This document shows positions 55,406 through 64,000 of a stretch of DNA of 64,000 nucleotides, piece after piece. The translations under genes and the position numbers were made by a program. The stretch comes from Dama dama (Eukaryota > Chordata > Mammalia > Artiodactyla > Cervidae): positions 32,252,108 through 32,316,107 of the forward strand of contig NC_083694.1 in assembly GCF_033118175.1 (NCBI RefSeq). Reading direction: 5' to 3'. The notes under the pieces were generated by a model, which had not been told where the DNA came from, made no database searches, and worked only from the letters and a program-made list of their open reading frames with translations. The first letter of the stretch is position 1; every line of letters starts with the position of its first letter.

Positions 55406-55490
55406 GCTGAATCACTTTTCTGGTACAGCAGAAATGAACACAACACTGTAAATCAGCTATACTTGAATAAAATCTATTTTTAAAAAGGGT
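54895..55490 (+). mobile_element. L1 LINE 3' end
   Basis: Sense L1 3' region: TAGCAGCACTATTTACAATAG, TACTACTCAGCCATAAAA, GGGATTAGTAGATGCAAAC, CAATATCTTGTGATAAACC and a terminal AGCTATACTTGAATAAAATC. It includes a TA microsatellite at about 55376-55405. 5'-truncated. Confidence 0.92.
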
Positions 55491-56329
55491 ACTTTTCCCA
55501 TGTGAAAGAGTCTCATTGGAAGATCATGGAGGGATACTTTAAGTATGCAGATAGATTCAAAATATGGAAGGGAAAAAAGCCCAGCTTCATAAGTATCTAA
55601 TTTTAATACCAGTATCTAACTGAGGTTCTCCACACACTGAAATATATTGTTCAATAATTAGGTGCTTTCCTTGTATATTTGAAATATTTTGTTATGACAA
55701 AGCTTTATACAAATGATTATGAGGTGCTATGTGTTTTCTTAATTTTGTTTTTTACAGAATGCTATGTTTTTACATTATGACAAACCATAACACTATTTTT
55801 GTGTCCATGCAGGAACTGGGCCAATATCTCACATTTTACTTTAATAGCCTTCTATGTAATAGCTGTTAAAATCTATTACTAGATATGTTGTGATGTAAAT
55901 TTTTTTAGAAATGTGTTTCAAGAGAAAGCTTGTATTTGCTTCTGTGAGGGGGAACAAAAGATTTTCTTATCATAGTGCTACTTCTATAATAAAAGTGCCA
56001 GCACATCTAGCTCTTTCCTGTCCACAGATCTCATTAGAAACAAATGTCCCAAAGAGTGGATATTTAAATTAATGTAACAAAGGCTTCCATAACAGAAAAA
56101 ACTAGAGTATTCTCCATGGCTTTATGGCATAAATCTGTTTCTGAGTATCCAATGCAATGTTTGGCTGAGCTCTACCCCTCCTTTGGGTCATTGGGCTCCT
56201 CTCCGTTCTCACAGTAAACAGAGAAACACAGTAAACACAGTAAACCCTATATCACCTATAGGGTAGACGGACCCAAAAATGGCAAAGATCTTAATGATGT
56301 GGTCTCTTCTAACTTAGAAATCTGGTTTA
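55491..56329. other. intergenic DNA, no feature recognised
   Basis: No gene or repeat recognised apart from a short internal duplication of a CACAGTAAACA phrase near 56210-56245. Confidence 0.4.
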
Positions 56330-56690
56330 GGGCTTCCCTGGTGGCTCAATGGTAGAAGAATCTGCCTGCCAGTGCAGAAGACACCAGTTCGATCCTTGAT
56401 TCAGGAAGATCCCATATGCCGATAAGCAGCTAAGCCCATGTGCCACAACTGTGGAGGCTGTGCTCTAGAGTCCAGGAACTGCAACTAATGTGCCCACATG
56501 CTGCAGCTACTGAAGCGTGTATGACTTAGAGCCGTGCTCCTCGGCAAGAGAAGCCACTGCTATTAGAAGCCCACACACCACAACTAGAGAGCGGCCCCTG
56601 GTCTCTGCAATCAGATAAAAGCCCATGCAGCAACAAGGACCCACCAAAGCCAAAAATAAATAAATAAAATTATTATTATTTTTAATCTGG
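56330..56690 (+). mobile_element. CHR-2-type SINE
   Basis: Sense copy from AGGGCTTCCCTGGTGGCTCA to AAAGCCAAAAATAAATAAAT plus an ATTATTATT tail. Confidence 0.9.
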
Positions 56691-56924
56691 CTAATTGTAT
56701 GCCCAGAAGGGAAAGGAAATGGGTTTTGGTGGACATTAACACTCTCTGTTCCAGTGAGTGACAGGAATGATTGAATATGTGCCAATATATTCAGGAGGAG
56801 TGAACCAGATTAGGAAGGGGAGAAATGGTCTTGCTCCCTTTGCCACAGACTGCCTGAGCTGTCTATTGGCTGAATTCCAGTTCCACAGAATGATAAAAAA
56901 ATTATACTAGGTTGATATACTTTT

Positions 56925-57215
56925 TAAAAATTGTGCTAAAATATACATAAAAAAAGCTTTAACATTTTAACCTATCATAAGTATACCATTCAGTAGCAAA
57001 ATATATTCACATTGCCACCATCCTCCACTAAAAGTTTCCCATCATCCCAAATGTAAACCTTCTAGCCATTAAACAATAACTTCCCATTCACTCTATCCCC
57101 TAGCTCCTGGTATTTCTTTTCTATTATACTTACTTTCTCTATGAATTTGACTATTCTAGGTACCTCATATCAGTACCCTTTTGTGTCGGCTTATTTCACT
57201 TAATAAAATGTTTCA
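56925..57215 (-). mobile_element. old L1 LINE 3' fragment, antisense
   Basis: AAAATATACATAAAAAAAGC, CATTCAGTAGCAAAATATATTC and TTTTGTGTCGGCTTATTTC match the reversed L1 3' end order; compare 19145 onward. Confidence 0.75.
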
Positions 57216-57216
57216 C

Positions 57217-57441
57217 ATGGACTTCCATGGTGGCTCAGTAGTAAAAGAACTAACTTGCCAGTGCAGAAGATGCAGGAGACTCGGGTTCAATTTGTGAGTT
57301 GGGAAGATCCCCTGGAGAAGGAAATGGCAATCCACTCCAGTATTCTTGCCTGGAGAATTCCAAGAAGAGAGGAGCCCATCAGGGCTACAATCCATGGGGT
57401 CGCAAAAGAGTCAGACACAACTTAGCAACTAAACAGCAACA
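57217..57441 (+). mobile_element. Bov-tA SINE
   Basis: Sense copy from GGACTTCCATGGTGGCTCAG to AGTCAGACACAACTTAGC. Confidence 0.92.
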
Positions 57442-57518
57442 ACCATTCTAGATGAGTGTTTGTCAAACTTTAATGTGGGTAAGAATCACCTGAGGGTTCC
57501 TATTAAAGTAAAGATTCT

Positions 57519-58791
57519 AGGACTTCCCCTGATTCCAGCTTGTGCTTCATCCAACTCAGCGTTTCTCATGATGTACTCTGAACATAAGTTAAATAAGCAG
57601 GGTGACAACATACAGTCTTGATGTACTCCTTTACAGCACAAGCTGAAATCAAGATTGCCGGGAGAAATATCAATAACCTCAGACATGCAGATGATACCAC
57701 ACTATGGCAGAAAGTGAAGAGGAACTAAAGAGGCTCTCAATGAAAATGAAAGAGGGGAGTGAAAAAGCTGGCTTAAAACTCAACATTCAAAAAACTAAGA
57801 TCATGGCAGCTAGCCCCATCACTTCATGGCAGATAGATGGGGAAATAATGGAAACAGTAATAGACTTTATTTTCTTAAGCCCCAAAATTACTTAATATGG
57901 TGACTCAAGCTATGAAATCAAAAGACACTGGCTCCTTGGAAGAAAAGCTATGACCAACCTAGACATCATATTAAAAAGCAGAGACATTACCTTGCCAACA
58001 AAGGTTCATCTAGTCAAAGCTATGTTTTTCCAGTAGTCATGTATGGATGTGACAGTTGAACTGTAAAGAAAGCCGAGTGCCAAAGATTTGATTCTTTTAA
58101 ACTGCAGTGTTGGAGAAGACTCTTGAGAGTCCCTTGGACTGCAAGAAGATCCAACCAGTCAATCCTAAAGGAAATCCATCCTGAGTATTCATTGGAAGGA
58201 TTGATGCTGAAGCTGAAACTCCAATACTTTGGCCACTTGATGCAAAGAACTGACTCATTGGAAAAGACCATGATGCTGGGAAAGACTGAAGGTGGGAGGA
58301 GAAGGGGATGACAGAGGATGAGATGGTTGGATGGCATCACTGACTCTATGGACATGAGTTTGAGCAAACTCTGGGAGTCGGTGATGGACAGGGAAGCCTG
58401 TTGTGCTGCAGTCCACGGGTCACAAGAGTTGGACATGACTGAGCGACTGAATTGAACTGAGGACTTCCCTGGTATCGCAGTGGATAGGAATCCACCTGCC
58501 AATGCAGGGGACTTGGGTTCAATCCCTAGTCTGTGATGATTCCACGTGCCGAGGAGCAACTAAGCCCATGAACCACAACTACTGAGCTTGTGTGCTCTAG
58601 AGCCTGAGAACTGCAATTACTGAAGCCTGCACCTAGAGCCTGTGCTCTGCAACAAGAGAAGCTGCCGCCATGAGAAGTCTGCCCACAGCAACGAAGAGTA
58701 GCCCCCACACACCACAACCAGAGAAAGTCTCTGTGAGGCAGTGAAGACCCAGCTCAGCCAAAAACAAAAGTAAATAAATAAATTTTTAAAA
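57519..58791 (+). mobile_element. CHR-2-type SINE split near its 5' end by BovB
   Basis: The first ten bases (AGGACTTCCC at 57519-57528) are separated from the rest (58460-58791). The SINE's own target-site duplication is TAAAGATTCT at 57509-57518 and TAAAGTTTCT at 58792-58801. Confidence 0.8.
57529..58459 (+). mobile_element. BovB LINE with 5' inversion
   Basis: The duplicated AGGACTTCCC (57519-57528 and 58460-58469) marks the insertion. From about 57633 onward the element is in sense orientation: AEIKIAGRNINNLRHADDTT gives the RTE reverse transcriptase's ADD motif near 57687, then frameshifts, EEELKRLSMKMK and LNIQKTKIMAASPI follow, and the end is GAGTTGGACATGACTGAGCG. The first about 100 bp, 57531-57630, is inverted: its minus strand reads MLSPCLFNLCSEYIMRNAEL and DEAQAG, the ORF section directly upstream of the sense part. 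That is the hallmark of twin priming. Confidence 0.88.
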
Positions 58792-59695
58792 TAAAGTTTC
58801 TCACTCAGGAGATCTAAGGTAAGGCCTAATAGTCTGCATTTTCAATAAGCTTCCATATGACACTGGTGTTACTATTCCGTGGGCTACACTTAGAGGCATT
58901 TGATGCCAGACAATTTCTTTCTACATCACTGAAAAAAATAGAAACAACCAAAAGAAAATTCCTACTTGTTCTCGCCACTAAATCTGTCTACTCACCCACT
59001 TGCACTGTGCCCTTAAATTCTGCATGCCCTCCTTTTCTATCGGTAAATCACCTACATTCTTATCTAAAGTCAATCCCTTCACTTGTGATACAGATCTCAT
59101 CCCCTTTGAACATCACTCCAAGATTTGCTCTCATGTTTTTCCACATCAACAGTTTCTCCCACTCTATTGTAACACTCTCATCAATACTGAAACATGCTGT
59201 AATAGTTCCATCTCAGGAAAACACACAATAATAACTAGATCTTCTCTCACACTCACTCTCTCTGCCAAGTACCTCTCCCACTTCCTTGCTTCCCTAACTT
59301 GCAAAACTCCTAAACAGAAGTTTCTTTTTGCATCTCCCCTTTGTCTCCTCCAGTTCCCCCTAGAGCTTACCTCCTCAATCAGGCCTTTACCGTCTCTGCT
59401 CCAACCAGACAGCTCTTACCAAAGCCCTAAGCATGTGCACATTATTAGAGCCAATTCTGAGCCACATCTTGCATGACCTTAAAGCAGCATTTGCCCCAGG
59501 CGACCACTTGCTCCTTCTGAAAACACTGTCAACATTGGGCTTCTGGAATACTGCTCTCACATGGTTTTTCTCCTCCTCAGATTCTTTTACTGGTTCCTTC
59601 TCATCTCACCCACTTCATTTTATATAGGGCTGCATTTTATAGGGCTGCAGAGCTTTGATCTTGACCTCTTCTCTTTTCTCTCTATATACTATATT

Positions 59696-59897
59696 CTATG
59701 ACTTCCCAGATGGTAAAGAACTTGCCTGCCAATGCAGAAGATGTAATAGACTCAGGTTTAATCCCCGGTTTGGGATGATCCCTGAAGTAGGAAACGGCAA
59801 CCGCCAGTATTCTTGCCTGAAGAATCTCATGGACAGAGGAGCCTGGAGGGTGACAATCCATAGGGTCACAAAGAGTCAGACACGACCAAAGCAACTG
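59696..59897 (+). mobile_element. Bov-tA SINE
   Basis: Sense copy from TATGACTTCCCAGATGGTAA to AGACACGACCAAAGCAACTG. Confidence 0.9.
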
Positions 59898-60153
59898 AGC
59901 GCGCACGCACTCACAGTATGCATGACTGTGCTGTTGACTCCAGAATGTATATCTCTCCACTGAACTATGGACCTGCTTACATGACCAGTAGGTAACTCAA
60001 TGGTAGCATGTCTAAAGTAAACTGATCTTCTCCCAAAGTCTTCTGGACCACTTTTCATCACTCCCAAGTGGTCCAAGTCATCAACTCTCCTCTAGATTGC
60101 TGAACTAGCCCAAACATGGTCTCATTGCTTCTACCCTTGCCCCTATAGCATCT

Positions 60154-60705
60154 GTTTCTAAAAACAATTTTATTTATTCATTTATTTTTATTTTTGGCTG
60201 TGCTTGGTCTTCCTTGCTGTGTGGGCTTTTCTCTAGTTGTGGCAAGTGAACCTACTCTCCAGTTGTGATGCTCAGGTTTCCCATTGCAGTGGCTCCTCTT
60301 GTTGTGGAGCATGGGCTCTCGGGCATGTGGGTTTCAGTTGTTTCAGCTCTCAGTCTGTAGAGTTTCCCAGGTGGCACAGAAGCAAAGAATCTGCCTGCCA
60401 GGAGATTGCAAGGGACGAGGGTTGGATCCCTGGGTCAGGAAGATCCCCTGGAGGAGGAGGAAGTGGCAACCCACTCCAGTATTCTTGCCTGGGAAATCCC
60501 ATGGATAGAGGATCTGGAGCTGGTGGAGCCTGGAGGGCTATAGACCATAGGGTTACAAAGAGTCAGACACAACCGAGTACACACACGCACACGCACACAC
60601 ACAGGCTTAGTTACTCCACAGCATATGGGATCTCCCGGATCAGGGATTGAACCTGTTTCTCCTGCATTGGCAGGTTGATTCTCTGCCCCTGAACCACCAG
60701 AGAAG
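60154..60705 (-). mobile_element. CHR-2-type SINE hosting a Bov-tA
   Basis: Antisense body at 60160-60357 and 60600-60705 (TTATTTTTGGCTGTGCTTGG, then GATCAGGGATTGAACCTG and CCTGAACCACCAGAGAAG). The 13-bp target-site duplication CCCTATAGCATCT is at 60141-60153 and 60706-60718. Confidence 0.92.
60358..60600 (+). mobile_element. Bov-tA SINE with a CA-repeat tail
   Basis: Sense copy from AGAGTTTCCCAGGTGGCACAG to AGTCAGACACAACCGAG, followed by (CA)n with CG interruptions, lying inside the CHR-2 body. A small GGAGGAGGA expansion is present. Confidence 0.88.
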
Positions 60706-60867
60706 CCCTATAGCATCTATTTTTAAAACAAGAGTCAAGGTGATCCTTTTAAAACATCAGCTTGAACATGCCATTTTACTCAGCTCTTCAATGGCTCCTT
60801 ATCTAAATTAACTAAAGAATTGGATTCCTGTTTCTCAGAAGGTCTTTAAAGGGTTATGTACAATCGC

Positions 60868-61078
60868 TCTGCAAAGCCCAGGTGGCACAGTGGTAAAGAA
60901 TCCATCTGCCAATGCAGGATATGCAAGAGATGAGGGTTTGATCCCTGGGTGGGAAAGGTCTCCCGGAATAGGAAACGGCAACCCACTCCAATACCCTTGC
61001 CTGGAAAATTCCAAAGAGGAAGGAGCCTGGCGGGCTACAGTCCATGGCTCACAGTCAGACATGACTGAGTGACTGAGC
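60868..61078 (+). mobile_element. Bov-tA SINE
   Basis: Sense copy from GCAAAGCCCAGGTGGCACAG to ACATGACTGAGTGACTGAG, inside the L2 remnant. Confidence 0.9.
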
Positions 61079-61200
61079 CTGCAGGTACAGCTGCTTACAG
61101 CATGATCCACACATTATTGCCTCCTTCACTACTTTTCTCCCTTCTCTGTCTCATTTGCCATGCTCCCTCGTTGGCATTTCCTGGAATCTTGGAAATAAAC

Positions 61201-61664
61201 TACCTATACTGAAAGAAATGGATTCCCAAATCTGACTAACACAAGTAAGAGGTCGTCTCCATTATCATGCTTTACTAATAGCTTTAAAGCCACCAGCAAA
61301 GCAGGGAGAAGTCTGAGATACCACGTGGCTCCCCAGCTTTTTTCTTCCCACAATAAAGACATGGTCTCTGGCCTGGATGACACATAAAGTCTCTAAGTAA
61401 GGTTTGTGGGTCACCTCACAGAGGAGGAAGTATTTAGGTAATGAAATTTCTCTATTTTAATCTTTAATCACCATAGGGCTTGTGACATTTTCCAGAGAGA
61501 CATGCTTCAGAAACCCATAGAGTCTAAGTTTGTTTACCATAAGCAATCCTAAACCAGAGATATCCTGCTATGAGCCTCTTATAAAGGACTCTTCTCTTAG
61601 CATGTAACAGATGTCTGTGTACCAAAAGATCTAGTTAACAGCATGTTACTAGAAGATTAAACTT
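61201..61664. other. intergenic DNA, no feature recognised
   Basis: No gene or repeat recognised. Confidence 0.4.
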
Positions 61665-61990
61665 GTTACTCTTTTTAAAAAATTACTTATTTATTTATAT
61701 TTTTGGCTGCATTGCGTTTTCATGCTTTGCACAAGCTTTCTCTAGTGGCCATGTGCGGGGGCTACTCTTCATAGCATCTCATTGCTGTGACATCTCTTGT
61801 TGCAGGGTACAAATTATAGACTCTCAGGCCTCAGTCTGTGGCCCCCAGGCTCTAGAGCTCAGGCTCAGTAGTTGTGGCACATGGGCTTAGTTGCTCTGCA
61901 GTATGTGGGATCTTCCCACACCAGGGATCGAACCCAAATCCCCTGTGTTGGCAGGAGAAATCTTATCCACTATACCACCAGGGATATCCC
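61665..61990 (-). mobile_element. CHR-2-type SINE
   Basis: Antisense copy from TTATTTATATTTTTGGCTGC to CTATACCACCAGGGATATCCC. Confidence 0.88.
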
Positions 61991-62054
61991 CTCTTTCTTT
62001 TTCTGGGAGCCTCTGCACCAATAATCAGGAGAATGGATTTAAAAAATTACATTA

Positions 62055-62465
62055 AAGACCAGCTGTTCAGCTTTCTTCCTTACAACCATCTGCTTTACAG
62101 TAAAAGTCAAATGGCCTCAGCTGTTATGCAGTCATCTCCCACCACTTCTCTCTGCTCACTCCACTCCACCTACTCTGGCTCTTTGCTGTTTCTCAGAGGT
62201 CAAGTGCATTCTTGCCTCAGGATTTTTCCGTTTACTTTTTCCCCTGAATTCCTTCTCCATCTGCCTTGTTGTATTTTTATCATCTGATAATATTATATAT
62301 CTTACTTGCTTAATTTAAAAATTTACTATCTTCATTTCTAGAAGGACATGAGGACTTCCTTCCTCATGTGAGATCCATGAGGCCAGTAATTTTTACGCTG
62401 ATCTATTTATTCTGTACCCCGAGAGCTTAGAGGAGTGCTCAATGAGCACTGAGCAGTGTTGAATT
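62055..62465 (+). mobile_element. L2 LINE 3' region
   Basis: TAAAAGTCAAATGGCCTCAG, CTTGCCTCAGGATTTTTCC, CATGTGAGATCCATGAGGCC and CTCAATGAGCACTGAGCAG, ending TTGAATTAAT, agree with sense L2 3' order. Confidence 0.55.
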
Positions 62466-63578
62466 AATCTGCGGGACCGTGAGGTCACTGTAGCTCCTCT
62501 GCTCCTAGCCAGGCCCTTGGAAGACTTAGCTGTGTGTTAAATCTGAATGCAGATACAGATGGGAGGTTGAGGGTTGGTCTTAGTACAGATGCTTCAGCTT
62601 TGGGTTTCTACAACTCACTATGACTTTGTTCTCATTTTATCTGTCAGTATTTCAATGCACTACACAGATGTGCAAAAGCGCATTTGGATAAATTTTTATC
62701 CCATTCATTCTAGACTTTAAAAGCTGACTTAATCCCACTGCATACAAGGTATCTAAAAGAGTACTAATATTATATAAGACAAGTCATGTGAAGAAGACAA
62801 TTCTAAAGCCTTTGTCACTGGAATCTATCTGATGGCCCATCTGATGTTATTGTTCCTCTCATCATTAGTGGTTTGTGTTACATGACATCTTATACCATTC
62901 AAACAGGGGGTAAAAGACCTTGTTTATGTAATTCTAACCCATGGACTTTGCCTTGTGAGTCAATACTCCAAGTATGAAGGATGGATGAGGCCATTAAATC
63001 CCAAAGACCAATACAAAGACCTAAGGATGAGTACCAGTGTTTGCCTCAAGTACAGAAAGCCACGGTGAACATGCCCATGTGTCCTCTGGCTCCACTGATC
63101 TTCCTTTGGACCCATTGAAATGATTGGGAGCCAATGGTGTGTCCTCTGTTCCCTGTCTGTGAATATGTTTACCCAATTGCAGGCAGCTAAAATGACTAAG
63201 AATTCCAAGACTGCCCCCAGTAGTCAACCTCGGCATTTCCTACATAATAACTTCACAGCTGGAGTCACACAGGCTGTGTTTTGGCTTGATTCATATTATC
63301 TTTCTATAACCTCAGAGAAGCAGTAAAGTTGAAACTAAAGGAACAAACACAGATACAGCTGTACTTACCTTGGTTATTCTTCCTGTTCCCCAGTCCCAGA
63401 AGCTAAGGCATCTTTCACCTTCCAGAAGGCCATAGCTCTTCTCTTGCCCTCATCCCTTCCACAAGGAGAATCTTCAGGAACCAGGAGGTGGATGGTGTGT
63501 CCTTTCTCAGAAACTAACACTTTCTCAATCATTTTTACTTTCCCTCCTCCAATTTCAAGCCTAAATGGAGAATCATTT
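62466..63578. other. intergenic DNA, no feature recognised
   Basis: Short open frames on both strands around 62960-63326 overlap and lack support. Confidence 0.4.
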
Positions 63579-63675
63579 CTTAGTATATGATATGAAATTT
63601 ATTTATATCATTTATTAATCATTTGTTATTTATTTATATCATTTATTTCATCATTTATTAGTATATGATATGAAA
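63579..63675 (+). repeat. local duplication of an AT-rich phrase
   Basis: TTAGTATATGATATGAAA occurs at 63579-63596 and again at 63658-63675; ATTTATTTATATCATTTATT is also repeated between them. Confidence 0.85.
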
Positions 63676-63676
63676 A

Positions 63677-63800
63677 TTGGGGCCCAGAGAGTTTAAATGA
63701 ATTTCCAAGGTCACTTACCTGTACTGTGGCAGAATCAGCACTCAATTCTGCTTTTCCTGACTCCAATACTTTGGGTACTTACCTACTGTGTGTTTGCTTC
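63677..63800 (-). mobile_element. MIR SINE, antisense
   Basis: GGGGCCCAGAGAGTTTAAATG, CCAAGGTCACTTACC and CTTTTCCTGACTCCAATAC are in reversed MIR order. The last 200 bases of the window beyond it hold nothing I recognise. Confidence 0.6.
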
Positions 63801-64000
63801 TTACTAGTCAGGGTAGTGTTGGCAAGGGATGAAAAATGTGGTCTCTACCCTCTACGAAGGATAATCTAGCAGGCGAGACCCATCCAGATAGAAGTGGACA
63901 TAATTAAAGATATCGTAGACAATTCTTGATCACACCCAAAGTGTCTGCTTCCATGATATACTTGGGATACTAAGATGATCCAACTCTAACCCATTACTAA

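Larger units (their letters stand above)
57446..58915. mobile_element. MER5-type hAT remnant, split by CHR-2 and BovB
   Basis: The left part at 57446-57518 (GTTTGTCAAACTTTAATGTG, AAGAATCACCTGAGGG) resumes at 58802-58915 (CACTCAGGAGATCTAAGG, TAATAGTCTGCATTTTC). The interruption is the CHR-2/BovB nest. Confidence 0.55.
58960..61200 (+). mobile_element. old L2 LINE ORF2 remnant with later insertions
   Basis: Sense-strand L2 ORF2 is recognisable by translation: AAFAPGDHLLLLKTLSTLGF near 59480 parallels the reverse transcriptase AFDTVDHxLLL region, NTALTWF follows, and about 59660 a degraded LxPLLFSxY is followed by FYD. It continues between SINEs at 59900-60140, 60719-60865 and 61080-61200. All frames are broken. 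Recognition is from remembered family motifs. Confidence 0.6.

Noticed and set aside
58020..58559. 179-codon minus-strand frame
   Set aside because: Antisense shadow of a sense BovB plus CHR-2 head.
10595..60600. tRNA-like A and B boxes in many places
   Set aside because: All that I checked lie in tRNA-Glu-derived SINE heads (Bov-tA, CHR-2) with degenerate folds. No free-standing tRNA gene is visible.
1..64000. CRISPR arrays, operons, phage or plasmid modules
   Set aside because: The gene structure has introns and the repeats are dispersed mammalian retroelements. No regular spacer pattern, operon or phage gene is present.

Overview
This is vertebrate nuclear DNA from a ruminant, most likely a bovid (cattle, sheep or goat; I cannot tell which). 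The marker is the repeat content. Ruminant tRNA-Glu/BovA SINEs (Bov-tA, BOV-A2), cetartiodactyl CHR-2-type SINEs, BovB (RTE) LINE fragments and ruminant-type L1 make up much of the window, over an older mammalian layer of MIR, L2, MER5 and MaLR-like remnants. No bacterial, phage or plasmid features are present.

One protein-coding gene is supported: the 3' half of PLD5 (inactive phospholipase D family member 5) on the + strand. Five coding exons are visible (14719-14916, 24183-24319, 28083-28251, 32069-32183, 39496-39743). All splice sites are GT/AG and phases match across the four complete introns. Together they encode 288 residues and a stop codon; the N-terminal half, including the membrane segment and first HKD-like motif, lies upstream of the window. 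The second HKD motif has Arg in place of the catalytic His, as expected for a catalytically dead PLD.

Layout: 1-14.7 kb is the 3' part of an intron, with old L1, SINEs, MIRs and a candidate LTR. 14.7-39.7 kb holds the exons and four introns. 39.7-about 45.8 kb is probably a long 3' UTR interrupted by three retroelements, ending at overlapping AATAAA signals. 45.8-64 kb is downstream repeat-rich DNA. It includes a 3.4 kb 5'-truncated L1 with clear target-site duplications, an old L2 ORF2 remnant cut by younger SINEs, and a MER5/CHR-2/BovB nest in which the BovB carries a 5' inversion.

The most unusual structure is at 27647-28085. The intron end before the third visible PLD5 exon has been tandemly triplicated as units of about 145-150 bp. 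Each unit has its own branch-point-like sequence, AG acceptor and hairpin-forming palindrome, so the exon is preceded by three stacked acceptor regions. Use of either upstream copy would add 27 codons and then an in-frame stop. No new enzymatic or defence system was found. The other observations concern splice architecture and transposon history.
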